Origin: Ruminococcus sp. FC2018
GTDB taxonomy: Bacteria; Bacillota; Clostridia; Oscillospirales; Ruminococcaceae
NCBI RefSeq assembly: GCF_000621805.1
Contig: NZ_JHXH01000003.1
Location: 62,001 to 126,000 of the forward strand
Direction: 5' to 3'
Length of the DNA stretch: 64,000 nucleotides
Every line of letters begins with the position of its first letter. Positions within the stretch are counted from its first letter, which is position 1. The notes beneath the pieces are model-generated. The model searched no databases. It was not told where the DNA came from and saw nothing but the letters and a program-made list of their open reading frames with translations. Shown piece by piece: positions 32,748 through 41,165 of the stretch. Position numbers and translations under genes: made by a program.

Positions 32748-33065
32748 CTATTTCTTCTTTTTCTTCGGTTCGTCAAGCTCGGGGTACATCTCCCTGACAA
32801 GTCCGCACAGAAAATCTCTGTCGTCTATATCATCAACGAGCAACATCGGCTTTGCGCCCTCGTAGGGAAGCTCAAGCGGTGCTGTCGGCATCAGCCTTTT
32901 GGCTGACCGGGTGGGCTTGACGAGAAATCTGTCGTCGTACACCCCGCCGAATATCCTGCCTTGATAGTAAAGGATAAACTCCCCCATCATCGCCTTGTAA
33001 GTGATGCCATCCAGTCCCGAAAGCTGTTCAAGTATAAAGTCAAGGTAGCCTTTCTTTGATGCCAT
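32748..33065 (-). CDS. TfoX/Sxy N-terminal domain protein
   Basis: A 105-residue protein with the TfoX N-terminal fold: ITYKAMMGEFILYYQGRIFGG and DDRFLVKPT near the start, read as landmarks. It ends in KKKKK. In Gammaproteobacteria TfoX activates competence; in Firmicutes the stand-alone domain has no established role. GGAGG lies 8 bases upstream of ATG 33065. It lies 19 bases upstream of the TIGR04076-like gene in the same operon. Confidence 0.8.
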   Translation of the reverse strand: MASKKGYLDFILEQLSGLDGITYKAMMGEFILYYQGRIFGGVYDDRFLVKPTRSAKRLMPTAPLELPYEGAKPMLLVDDIDDRDFLCGLVREMYPELDEPKKKKK

Positions 33066-33104
33066 ATGTTTAACCTCCAAGCACATAGATCAGAATTTGT
33101 TCAG

Positions 33105-33416
33105 TTATTCCGAAGAGTCACTTTGCTCATCGTCTTCATTATTCGTTTCATCATTACAATTTAATGCGTCCGGATTAAAATGCCAGTATATAGACCCAAT
33201 AACATAATAATCTAATAAACAAAGTAATGCGAGCCATTTGCAAGGTGATATAAGACCTGCTATCAGAAAATGGATACCGCCAATAAAAGGTACAGCGGAA
33301 TGACTATGACCATCTTTTGTTTTTCCGAAAATCAAAGGGATCTGTACCAAAAGATAGAATAAGCCAATAGCACCTAAAATTGCGGGAAAAACCCATGGAT
33401 GTAATTTAAACCACAT
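33105..33416 (-). CDS. Small membrane protein, unknown function
   Basis: A 103-residue protein with three hydrophobic segments: one at about residues 6-28, one at about 42-58 (VPFIGGIHFLIAG) and one at about 62-78 with CKWLALLCLLDY. The C-terminal tail is acidic. The SHSAVPFIGG...SPCKWLALL pattern recurs in small Clostridial proteins, sometimes near polymorphic toxins, but I cannot assign an activity. GGGGAGGG lies 7 bases upstream of the second ATG (33416), which is therefore preferred over 33422. Confidence 0.6.
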   Translation of the reverse strand: MWFKLHPWVFPAILGAIGLFYLLVQIPLIFGKTKDGHSHSAVPFIGGIHFLIAGLISPCKWLALLCLLDYYVIGSIYWHFNPDALNCNDETNNEDDEQSDSSE

Positions 33417-33496
33417 ATTCATCCCTCCCCACAAATTCCGATTTGTAATAATACAATTATAACCGCCTGCGGCTTTATTGTCAACGATTTGCGCAC

Positions 33497-33532
33497 AAAA
33501 AAACCGCCCGAGCACAAGCCCGAACGGTTTTA
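33497..33532 (-). terminator. Terminator after the amino-acid binding lipoprotein
   Basis: On the minus strand AAAACCGTTCGGGC and GCTCGGGCGGTTTT pair around a TTGT loop and end in a run of T. Confidence 0.85.
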
Positions 33533-33542
33533 TCTTCAAATA

Positions 33543-34376
33543 TTACTTGATAGTAGTTACGTCGCTTCCGAACCACTTCTTGGAGATCTCCTCTACCTTG
33601 CCGTCCTTCTTCATCTCCTTGAGTGTCTCCTCGATCTTCTTGCAAAGCTCGTTTGCGCCAAGCTTGAAGCCGATAGCGTACTGTTCCTCAGAAAGCCCGT
33701 CGGAAAGCACTTCAAAGCTCTTGCCGGTTGATGTTATCTCGTAGTTTGCCACAACAGAGTCAAGAAATACTGCGTCTACCATTTTCAGCTCCAGCTGCTG
33801 GATAGCTTCAACGTTGGTTGCCAGCTCTGTCATGGTTGTTTCCTTGCCGATATCTGAATCCTTCAATATCTCCTGTGCGGTGGAGCCGTTCTGTACCGCA
33901 ACCTTCTTGCCCTTCAGGTCGTCCTTGGACTTGATGCCGCTGTCCTTGTTCACCATAAATACCATGCTGTTGTTCATGTAAGGCTCACTCATAAGCATCT
34001 GCTTCTTTCTCTCGTCACTGACAGAGAGACCGTTCCAGATGCAGTCGATGGTACCTGCATTAAGGTCCTGCTCCTTGGTGTCCCAGTTTACGTTGTAGGT
34101 CTCAAGCTTAACGCCCATTCTCTTGCAGACCTCTTCCGCCAGGTCGATATCAAAGCCCACGATCTTATCGTTCTCGTCGGTGTAGCCCATAGGCTTGAAT
34201 GTAGCATCAAGACCCAGAACCAGCTTGCCTGCGTCCTGAACTTTCTTCAGGGAATCGTCGCTGCCTGAGCTGCTTTTGCTGTCACTGCTGCTGGAAGAGC
34301 TGCCGCAGCCTACAGAAAACAGCATCATTGCTGCCATAGCTGCGCAAGCTATTTTCTTCACAATACTCTTTTTCAT
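33543..34376 (-). CDS. Amino acid ABC transporter substrate-binding lipoprotein
   Basis: A 277-residue extracellular solute-binding protein, family 3. The signal peptide ends in a lipobox, FSVGCGSSS, so Cys (about residue 24) is lipidated after cleavage, and a Ser-rich linker follows. The mature part has the family 3 pattern: LVLGLDATFKPMGYTDENDKIVGFDIDLAEEV, given in part as a landmark, and IWNGLSVSDERKKQM. The closest match is cystine or polar amino acid binding proteins. Permease and ATPase genes are not adjacent. A promoter is visible 50 bases upstream. Confidence 0.9.
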   Translation of the reverse strand: MKKSIVKKIACAAMAAMMLFSVGCGSSSSSSDSKSSSGSDDSLKKVQDAGKLVLGLDATFKPMGYTDENDKIVGFDIDLAEEVCKRMGVKLETYNVNWDTKEQDLNAGTIDCIWNGLSVSDERKKQMLMSEPYMNNSMVFMVNKDSGIKSKDDLKGKKVAVQNGSTAQEILKDSDIGKETTMTELATNVEAIQQLELKMVDAVFLDSVVANYEITSTGKSFEVLSDGLSEEQYAIGFKLGANELCKKIEETLKEMKKDGKVEEISKKWFGSDVTTIK

Positions 34377-34427
34377 GTTCTTACTGTCCTTTCTTACGCC
34401 GTTAACACGGCACTTTAATACACTGAT

Positions 34428-34456
34428 ATGATAACATAAAAAACACATATTGTAAA
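34428..34456 (-). promoter_or_regulatory. Promoter of the binding lipoprotein gene
   Basis: On the minus strand TTTACA (34456-34451) and TATCAT (34433-34428) are separated by 17 bases. Confidence 0.65.
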
Positions 34457-35205
34457 TAGCGCTCTGCCATTTTCCACTCTTTTAGCAATTTTTTCTGTAT
34501 TTTCAAATTATGTTTGCGCACTTTGCACATTCTTCTCAATTACGAAAATGCTGCCTTTAAAATTTCGCTGCTCTCCCAACTCTTTGAGATACAAAAAAAC
34601 GTACACATCGAAGATATTAAATCATCGTTTTCAAACAAAAAACAGTGTCAAAAACAGTACCAATGTTGAAAACTTTGAAGAATTTGGGCAAAAAGAGCCT
34701 TGAAAACCTGCATTTTTAACATTTTCAACCGAGTTTTCAACAAAACTGTATGCTTTTGCCCGGGTTTTCAACTGTCCGAAAAATCTCCTGTTACCTTTTT
34801 GTAACATCTGAAAATGACCGACATTCACCGAAAACGCTTTTTCGGTGGATGATCTTACCGCCTTAAAAAACCGCAGTTCTTTTCTGTACTTTACGAAATT
34901 TTCGATATCTGCTAATAACAAAAAAGAAAGCGGCTGTATCAACAGCCTGCTTCCCACAATGAAGTATAAGATGAAAAAGGAGCAAACGTTCCTTGCTGCC
35001 TTTGTGGAGATTCTACGGCATAACCGTCCCCGGGGCTCCGGGAACAGCAAACCGTATTTATATGAAGGTGAATCTTATTATTTGACAGGAGCTTTCAAAA
35101 TCTCTTTGACTGTTTGTCCAAGCTTTTCTGCGGTGTCCCTGTAACCTTGTACATATATTACCCTTTTAATATGATAAACAGGTGAAAGTCCAAAGAAAGA
35201 ATACT
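34457..35205. other. 750-bp region without a convincing gene
   Basis: TTTTCAAC occurs at 34722, 34734 and 34765, with an inverted copy (GTTGAAAA) at 34665. A hairpin with CACCGAAAA / TTTTCGGTG arms lies at 34826-34847. Open frames here on both strands lack ribosome binding sites and recognisable domains. Confidence 0.5.
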
Positions 35206-35240
35206 GAAAACAAAACAGAGCGGACGACCTGCCCGCTCTG
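35206..35240 (-). terminator. Terminator after the CWB2 surface protein gene
   Basis: On the minus strand CAGAGCGG pairs with CCGCTCTG and TTTTGTTTTC follows, 18 bases past the stop codon. Confidence 0.8.
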
Positions 35241-35257
35241 CTGATATCATATTAAGA

Positions 35258-37390
35258 TCAGATAATATCCTTGGTTATGCCGCCGAAAACATAGACTGTC
35301 TTTGGCTTTCTCTTGTTGCTGTAATTCTCCAGCCAGCTGGTATATCCGTTATCTGCGATAACGATCGGTGCTTTAAGGCTTGCTGCCAGGACTCCGCCTG
35401 CCAGCGCATCCGGGAAGTTAAGACCTGTGGTGGTACAAAGAGCGTCGCCTGTAAGGTCGGATGCAAAAGCTTCGTTGAGCTTAACGCTTGTCTCAAATCT
35501 GTTTACTCCGCCGATACGGGTTATCTTCGGCGCATACGGTGCAAGCACCTTCTCTGCGTCCTCGGATATAGCAAGAGGTCCGCCCACGATATAGATATTT
35601 GTCAGCTTACCCTTCATCTTTTCAAGGTACTGCTGAGTTTTTCCGTCGTACTGTGCCGACTTGGTCATATACAGGATGTTTGCATTTCTTCTTGCGGCGA
35701 TATTACCAAGTGAAAGTGCATCGGCAAAATTCTCACCGCTTACGAAGAACAGCTCCTTGGCTTCCGATTTGCCGTTATTCTTGCGCACATAGTCGGTATT
35801 TTCCGCAACGAGTGCAGCTGTTGCAAATCTTGTTTCTCCGCCTATTCTGAACACATCATAACCCTGTTTTTTAAGGCTGTCCTCTATGTCCTTGGAAACA
35901 ACCAGCGTTCCGCCCATAATAAATATTGAATGAGCTTTAAGACGCTTGATCTCGTTCATTGTATCCTGCTGCAGGGACTGGGGCCCTGTAAGAAGTATAG
36001 GTGCTGACAATCCGTCTGCAAGAGGTACAGCTGCCAGTGCATCTGCAAAAGAAGTATTGGATGCCAGCACTACGCTGTATGCTCCGTTTGGATATGCCTG
36101 CTTGGAAACAGCGGTCGCAGTAGTGAACTCGTTAAGTCCTGCAAGGACTACCTTCTTTGCGTTGTCGGAAACCTTATACTTTGTAACGCTTACAATATTG
36201 GAATTCGCAGAGTAATAGATTTTTCCACCGCTCACATTGTATGAAACCACATAATACTTGGTTGTTCCATCCTTTAGAGCAGTTGATGTCCTCGTCGCTG
36301 TGGTCTGTCCGTGAAGTTTTGCTTTTCCATCACTCCCTACCTCATAGATATAATAGCCAGTGGTGTTATTTGTTGCTGTCCATCTGAGATAAACCGTATT
36401 GCCAATTACCTCGTATCTAAGATTGTGATCGCCGGTAGGCTTCTTAACCTCAACATATCTTACGTCCTGGTCGGTGCTTGGTGACGCAACGCCGGGAACT
36501 TTTCTTGTGCTTGCGAACTGCCACATATTGAACTGTCCGCCGTAATTGGTATTGCTTACATAATGAGCCAGCCAGATATCATGCTTGTTTTCAAGTCTGC
36601 TCATATCAATATCGGTATAGAACCAGGAGTAGAATGAGGTCAGACCTGCATCATAGCCCTTGCTCTTTATATATGTACAGAAATAATCGCAAAGATCTGC
36701 TTTCTGTGCCTTTGAAAGCTTTGCTGCAACCAGTCTTCCGGGAAGTCCTGTGGGGTAGTCGTATGCAGGCTCGATATCAAAGTAAACGGGAAGCTCAAGC
36801 TTTCTGCCGGCTATCTTTTTGAGAGTATAGTCTGCTTCCTGTTTTACCTCGGTCTTATTAACAGCCTGAGTGTAGAAGTAAACGCCTACCATAAGTCCGG
36901 CTTTATGAGCATTATCCACGTGCTCGGCAAACCTTGAATCGTCAATGAGCGTGCCTGCGCTTCCGTATCCTCTTGCACCTGCACGGACGATAACAAAGCT
37001 ATAGCCCTCTTTCTTGACCTGATTGAAATCAATATCTCCGTTGAACACGGAAACGTCTATGCCGTATATCTTATTGAAGCTGTTGAATCTGCTCTGGTGA
37101 GTTACCAGGGAATTAAAGTCCGTAAGACCCACCCTTCCACGTTCATTGATAAGCTTTGAGTACGTGGGGTCCTGAGCAACATTTTCGTCCAGGTACTTTT
37201 CAGCATAGTCCTCATCAATGCCCAGTTTTTCAAGTGCGGCACTTGTGTCCTGCACCTCACCGTCAACGCTTACCACCGCAGCTCCGCCTGTACTATAGTC
37301 TTTTTCGCTTGCTGCGGTGACTGCTGCGGCAGCTTGTATGCTAAGAACTGCTGCACATACAGTTCCCAATATCTTTTTACCGATATTCAT
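35258..37390 (-). CDS. Secreted GH25 lysozyme-like protein with CWB2 cell-wall repeats
   Basis: A 710-residue exported protein. A signal peptide (residues 1-27, ending AAVTAAS) is followed by a spacer and a GH25 domain at about 105-315 with GIDVSVFNGDIDF and the acidic pair in YFDIEPAYDYP. Next comes a fibronectin-like segment (about 320-410). The last 300 residues form three cell wall binding repeat 2 modules (R(I)GG...RF motifs: RIGGETRFATA, RIGGVNRFETS). GH25 enzymes cleave the MurNAc-GlcNAc bond; CWB2 triads bind anionic wall polymers. The ATG at 37390 has GGAGGG 5 bases upstream. It is a monocistronic gene with its own promoter and terminator. Confidence 0.92.
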   Translation of the reverse strand: MNIGKKILGTVCAAVLSIQAAAAVTAASEKDYSTGGAAVVSVDGEVQDTSAALEKLGIDEDYAEKYLDENVAQDPTYSKLINERGRVGLTDFNSLVTHQSRFNSFNKIYGIDVSVFNGDIDFNQVKKEGYSFVIVRAGARGYGSAGTLIDDSRFAEHVDNAHKAGLMVGVYFYTQAVNKTEVKQEADYTLKKIAGRKLELPVYFDIEPAYDYPTGLPGRLVAAKLSKAQKADLCDYFCTYIKSKGYDAGLTSFYSWFYTDIDMSRLENKHDIWLAHYVSNTNYGGQFNMWQFASTRKVPGVASPSTDQDVRYVEVKKPTGDHNLRYEVIGNTVYLRWTATNNTTGYYIYEVGSDGKAKLHGQTTATRTSTALKDGTTKYYVVSYNVSGGKIYYSANSNIVSVTKYKVSDNAKKVVLAGLNEFTTATAVSKQAYPNGAYSVVLASNTSFADALAAVPLADGLSAPILLTGPQSLQQDTMNEIKRLKAHSIFIMGGTLVVSKDIEDSLKKQGYDVFRIGGETRFATAALVAENTDYVRKNNGKSEAKELFFVSGENFADALSLGNIAARRNANILYMTKSAQYDGKTQQYLEKMKGKLTNIYIVGGPLAISEDAEKVLAPYAPKITRIGGVNRFETSVKLNEAFASDLTGDALCTTTGLNFPDALAGGVLAASLKAPIVIADNGYTSWLENYSNKRKPKTVYVFGGITKDII

Positions 37391-37453
37391 AGTCACCCTC
37401 CGATTTGTGTATCATTTAACAAAAAAACTACGCATAATCCGATTATTTATAAC

Positions 37454-37482
37454 ATTATAACAATAATTGTCTGATTTGTCAA
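37454..37482 (-). promoter_or_regulatory. Consensus promoter of the CWB2 gene
   Basis: On the minus strand TTGACA (37482-37477) and TATAAT (37459-37454) are separated by 17 bases. Confidence 0.85.
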
Positions 37483-37812
37483 TAGAGCAAATCGACGATT
37501 TGTTATCAATTTGTAACCTTTTGCCGTTGCACAGGGGGCAATTCAAAACCGCAATTTCGGCAACTGCTAATTATAGGCTTTTGTTTCACTTCTACCACAA
37601 TATATAGGGCGGCGGAAAAATTTTCAAATGAGTAAAAAATACAGAAAAAATTTTACATTTTGCCGAAAACCTATAAATAAAGGGTTTGAGGGGTGCCGGA
37701 TGCCCTAATTGTCCGTCAAATTGCCCAGTTGAAGATTTCCTGAAAAAGGTATATACAAAACGCATGGAATATGTTACAATAAAGGCAGGATAGAACTTTC
37801 AAGGAGGATAGC
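37483..37812. other. Intergenic region before the 37813 gene
   Basis: A/T-rich, no gene. GGGTGCCGGATGCCC at 37694-37708 can form a small hairpin. A possible -10 (TACAAT, 37776-37781) with poor -35 lies before the next gene. Nothing else is recognised. Confidence 0.45.
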
Positions 37813-38172
37813 ATGAAAAGGATCTACAAAGCAAGGATAATCAGCGCAAGCGACACACAGGTCACATACGAATATGCCGATACAGCAGGCTTTGTTCAGA
37901 TATCATCCCTTCCGCCAAGCGGAATAAAGGTCAGCGTAGGCGACACGGTACACATTACGGTGGAGGACGGGGAGGTAATTGCCGTAAGCAAGGGCAGAGG
38001 TCTGCTGTCCACCCCATTTGGCATAAAGCTGGTCGGTGTGCTTACCATGATAATCATGCTGCTGGTGCTGTGGCTGGTATGGAGAATACTCAAAAAGGTG
38101 ATAATCTTTTTTGTCTGGGGATTTATCCTGCTGCTGGTGGGCGTGTATATATTCACTCGTTTCAGACGATAG
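37813..38172 (+). CDS. Small membrane protein with N-terminal beta domain
   Basis: A 119-residue protein not recognised. The first 65 residues look like a small beta barrel (VQISSLPPSGIKVSVGDTVHITVEDGEV, landmark), then come two hydrophobic helices (about 70-92 and 95-113) and a basic end, TRFRR. This layout is similar to NfeD-type proteins in reverse order, but no homology is claimed. GGAGG precedes the ATG by 6 bases. The gene is alone and ends in a terminator. Confidence 0.65.
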   Translation: MKRIYKARIISASDTQVTYEYADTAGFVQISSLPPSGIKVSVGDTVHITVEDGEVIAVSKGRGLLSTPFGIKLVGVLTMIIMLLVLWLVWRILKKVIIFFVWGFILLLVGVYIFTRFRR

Positions 38173-38174
38173 AA

Positions 38175-38205
38175 AAAGTCCGGGAAAGCTCCCGGACTAT
38201 TTTTA
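38175..38205. terminator. Bidirectional terminator
   Basis: AGTCCGGG (38177-38184) pairs with CCCGGACT (38191-38198), flanked by A-run and T-run. It lies between convergent genes. Confidence 0.85.
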
Positions 38206-38208
38206 TGC

Positions 38209-38649
38209 TTATCTGTTCTCCAATTCGGTTATCTTATCCACTCTGCGCTGGTGTCTTCCGCCCTCAAATGGGGTGTTAAGAAATACATCCACAAGCTCCG
38301 CAGCAAGTCCCGCTCCCAGGACCCTTGCGCCCAGACACAGGACGTTTGCGTCGTTATGTGCTCTTGTGAACTTTGCAGAGAAGTAGTCGGAGCAGCAGGC
38401 TGCCCTTATGCCCTTTATCTTATTGGCGCACATGGACATTCCTATTCCTGTTCCGCACACAAGCACCGCCATATCGCACTCACCGCTTGTAACCTTTTCG
38501 CAGACCTGAGCCGCCTTGTCGGGATAATCACACTTTTCTCCCTCAGCCACTCCAAGGTCAACATATTCTATTCCCTTTTCCTGAAAATACCCGATAAGCT
38601 CCTGCTTTAACTGTGGACCTGCGTGGTCATTTCCTATTGCTATCTTCAT
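38209..38649 (-). CDS. rpiB: Ribose 5-phosphate isomerase B
   Basis: A 146-residue enzyme interconverting ribose 5-phosphate and ribulose 5-phosphate. The N-terminus MKIAIGNDHAGPQLK, the catalytic Cys in VLVCGTGIGMSMCANK and the HNDANVLCLGARV motif are those of the LacAB/RpiB family. The start overlaps the tsaB stop by four bases, so it is in the tsaE-tsaB operon. Confidence 0.94.
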   Translation of the reverse strand: MKIAIGNDHAGPQLKQELIGYFQEKGIEYVDLGVAEGEKCDYPDKAAQVCEKVTSGECDMAVLVCGTGIGMSMCANKIKGIRAACCSDYFSAKFTRAHNDANVLCLGARVLGAGLAAELVDVFLNTPFEGGRHQRRVDKITELENR

Positions 38650-39362
38650 TTTTCTTCCTCCTGTTTATCTGAATGGGCTTTATCCTTTTCTGCTTTTGTA
38701 GCCTGAAGATACGACACTTCAAGCTTGTCCGCCTCCGTAATAAGGCTAATGTGGTCATTTACCGCAAGGCAGAGAGAACCTGCTCTTTGCAGCTCGCAGG
38801 CAGCGTTTGCAGTCAGCACATTATCATTGTCCTTAAAAAACTGTTGCTTTACAGCCTGAGCATTATCTCCGGTAAGCATTACAGGCACCGAGGTATCAAG
38901 GCTTTCAAAGATGTCGCTGTCCTTTGCCACGGTATCCTCGCTTATTCTTGTAACTCTCCTGCTGTCGCTTTCAAACACTCCCACATAGGATATACCCGGT
39001 CTTGCTCTCATGACCGGGATTATTCTCCCTTTGAACGCAGCGCAGTTGTAGGCAAGTGAAAGCAGCGTTGAGACCCCTGCACATCTTAATGTTTCGCACC
39101 CCATGCACATTCCCTTTACTGCACCTATGCCGATACGAAGCCCTGTATAAGACCCGGGACCGTTGGCAACAGCCACACAATCTATGCCGCAAAGCTCAAG
39201 CCCGCTTTCTTTAAGCGCCTGCTCGACCATTGGCAGTATCACCTGGGAGTGGGTAAGGGTGGTATACACAGATTTCTCCCACAGCAGCCGTGTACCGTCC
39301 ATTACAGCCACAGACGCCACCTTACCGCTGGTATCTATCCCCAATATCCGCAAATCGTTCAT
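38646..39362 (-). CDS. tsaB: tRNA threonylcarbamoyladenosine biosynthesis protein TsaB
   Basis: A 238-residue protein of the TsaB/YeaZ family, an inactive ASKHA-fold scaffold that binds TsaD in making t6A37 of ANN-decoding tRNAs. The N-terminus LGIDTSGKVASVAV, the YTTLTHSQVILPMVEQAL segment and VAVANGPGSYTGLRIG are family motifs. It overlaps tsaE by 41 bases in another frame and rpiB by four bases, so translation is tightly coupled. Confidence 0.93.
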   Translation of the reverse strand: MNDLRILGIDTSGKVASVAVMDGTRLLWEKSVYTTLTHSQVILPMVEQALKESGLELCGIDCVAVANGPGSYTGLRIGIGAVKGMCMGCETLRCAGVSTLLSLAYNCAAFKGRIIPVMRARPGISYVGVFESDSRRVTRISEDTVAKDSDIFESLDTSVPVMLTGDNAQAVKQQFFKDNDNVLTANAACELQRAGSLCLAVNDHISLITEADKLEVSYLQATKAEKDKAHSDKQEEEK

Positions 39363-39780
39363 CTCCGTCCAATGTTATCCTGCGTGTATTATCGTCCACA
39401 CGTTCAATGTTTATCCTTATACAGTCCCCCGGCAGCTCGTCGGCGATATTCTCGCTCCACTCCACCGCAAGGACGTTGTTTCCGTCAAGGTAATCGAAAA
39501 AACCTGTTGTTTCCAGATCCACGCCTCCGTTTATCCGGTACATATCAAAATGGCAAAGGCTTCTGTCCCTGCCGGCATATTCATTCACCAGGGCAAAGGT
39601 GGGGCTTGTGACCTCGTCGCCCAGTCCCATTCCCAGAGAGATGCCTCTTGTAATGGTGGTTTTCCCCACTCCAAGTCCTCCGCTGTATGCGATGACCTCT
39701 CCCCCTGTGAGGCGTCTTCCTATCTCCTCACCAAGGGCGATAGTCTGTGCGGCAGAGGCAGTTTCAAATTCGTATATCAA
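39322..39780 (-). CDS. tsaE: tRNA threonylcarbamoyladenosine biosynthesis ATPase TsaE
   Basis: A 152-residue P-loop ATPase that powers the TsaB-TsaD complex. The Walker A motif is SGGLGVGKTTITRG near residue 38, followed by SPTFALVNEY and HFDMYRI. The start is TTG with GAGGT 8 bases upstream. It is followed by tsaB and rpiB. TsaD is not in the window. Confidence 0.93.
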   Translation of the reverse strand: MIYEFETASAAQTIALGEEIGRRLTGGEVIAYSGGLGVGKTTITRGISLGMGLGDEVTSPTFALVNEYAGRDRSLCHFDMYRINGGVDLETTGFFDYLDGNNVLAVEWSENIADELPGDCIRINIERVDDNTRRITLDGDERFADIGDRYQR

Positions 39781-39790
39781 AAGCTATACC

Positions 39791-41008
39791 TCACTTTTTG
39801 TCTATATAATAATTAAGCATCAGATCCACCATTCTGCCATAGGACTTGCTCCCGTCGGGCACTCCGTTGAGTTTAAGGTTGCCGTCCACGAAGTCAGAGG
39901 ATATCTTGCTCACGGTCTGGGTATCAAAAACGGTGTCCTCTGCTTTTTTCACACTGTCCCAATACTCTCTGTTGGCATCTATATCCGCCCAGACTTTATC
40001 CGAAATGGTGTTATCGAACTTTATCTTTTTCTCATCGTCTGCATACTCAAATATCTTATTTCGCACATAGGAAAGAGCGGTAAGATAGCCTGCGTATCTG
40101 TAATAAGGGTCGTCGCTCCTTATGCAGGCAAGGTAGGCAATAAAGGTAGCCTCGTCCTCCTGTATGTAACCCCTTGTATGGGCAAGCTCATGACAGACGG
40201 TGCAGGGCAGCTTTGCCTTGTAACAGTGGTTATTATAGTTAGCCTCCATGGAAAAGGGAAAATATATCCCCGTAAGGTTCATCTGGCTCATAAAAAAGGA
40301 GCAGGCAACAGGCTTTGGTGTAACATAATAGCCGTCAAGGTTCTTGAATTCCTTGCCAAGCGCCTGCATCGCTTCCTTAGCCGTGCGGTCATAGTCGCAC
40401 TTCATGACTATGCGGTTTTTCTCGTCCCTGTCCACCTTCTCGGCTGCCTTGTTAATCTCAGCAACTATTGCATCTCCCAGCTGTTCAAGCTGCTCATTGG
40501 TATGGGTGTTTTCCGGTATATCGTTGGTTTTGGCAAAATTGGAGGTTCTGTAAAGCACAAAGCAGTTGTTCACCTGGACCACCACCACAAAGGTTATTAT
40601 CCACAGATAAATATAGCCGAACACCTTGCCGATCTTTTTGCGTCTGCCCTTTTTTATCACAAGCAGAACTATCATTGCCACAAGCGACGCAGGTATGCCG
40701 AAAACGGCTATCATAATAAGTATCTCGCCGAAAGAAAAGGGGAAAACCGATGTCAGTCTGCCGTATGTACTCACCCAGAACGGGAAGATATGCTCACGGT
40801 ACCAGTCGCTGAAAGCGGTGCTGTTTACGGCTGTTATTTCCAGTATGACCGCACCGAGAATAAGCCCCAGGCAGACGCAGGTCTGTATGCTCAAGGGATA
40901 TCTTCGTTTTTTCTTTTCCGCCTTTTCGGCAGAGCTTTCCTCGGCACAGTTTTCCTCCTGCGCAAGCTGCTCCTCGGCGGCAGTGATAAGCTCGGTATCG
41001 GTCGGCAT
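39791..41008 (-). CDS. DUF3810 membrane protein with HExxH motif
   Basis: A 405-residue protein with a Glu-rich cytoplasmic N-terminus, three membrane helices (about residues 40-60, 85-110 and 120-145) and an outer domain carrying CHELAHTRGYIQEDEATF. The HELAH plus downstream EDE pattern is a gluzincin-like zinc site and supports a membrane-bound metallopeptidase, although the DUF3810 family has no proven activity. ATG 41008 is supported by AGGAGA. It lies 10 bases upstream of tsaE in the same direction. Confidence 0.78.
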   Translation of the reverse strand: MPTDTELITAAEEQLAQEENCAEESSAEKAEKKKRRYPLSIQTCVCLGLILGAVILEITAVNSTAFSDWYREHIFPFWVSTYGRLTSVFPFSFGEILIMIAVFGIPASLVAMIVLLVIKKGRRKKIGKVFGYIYLWIITFVVVVQVNNCFVLYRTSNFAKTNDIPENTHTNEQLEQLGDAIVAEINKAAEKVDRDEKNRIVMKCDYDRTAKEAMQALGKEFKNLDGYYVTPKPVACSFFMSQMNLTGIYFPFSMEANYNNHCYKAKLPCTVCHELAHTRGYIQEDEATFIAYLACIRSDDPYYRYAGYLTALSYVRNKIFEYADDEKKIKFDNTISDKVWADIDANREYWDSVKKAEDTVFDTQTVSKISSDFVDGNLKLNGVPDGSKSYGRMVDLMLNYYIDKK

Positions 41009-41050
41009 ATGCGTTCTCCTGCGGTGTTTATGTGTTTTTCTACAACTATA

Positions 41051-41079
41051 AATATACCACGCACCGCATAGTTTGTCAA
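41051..41079 (-). promoter_or_regulatory. Promoter of the DUF3810-tsaE-tsaB-rpiB operon
   Basis: On the minus strand TTGACA (41079-41074) and TATATT (41056-41051) are separated by 17 bases. Confidence 0.75.
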
Positions 41080-41106
41080 CAACAGCAGGCAGTGGGAAAG
41101 TATGGA

Positions 41107-41139
41107 CACAAAACAGCGAGGACAGAGAAATGCCCTCGC
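41107..41139 (-). terminator. Terminator after fhs
   Basis: On the minus strand GCGAGG and CCTCGC pair and TGTTTTGTG follows. The stem is only 6-7 bp. Confidence 0.55.
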
Positions 41140-41165
41140 CGGATAGGTGATATTTACAGCAGTTA

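Noticed and set aside
34631-35050. 139-codon minus-strand frame between the lipoprotein and CWB2 genes
   Set aside because: No domain, poor composition and no ribosome binding site; it overlaps hairpins and repeats.
34845-35144. Frame beginning MDDLTALKNRSSF, similar to the start of a GGDEF domain
   Set aside because: Only about 12 residues look alike, the rest shows no GGDEF or GG(D/E)EF-like site, and there is no ribosome binding site. It could be a decayed fragment but this cannot be supported.
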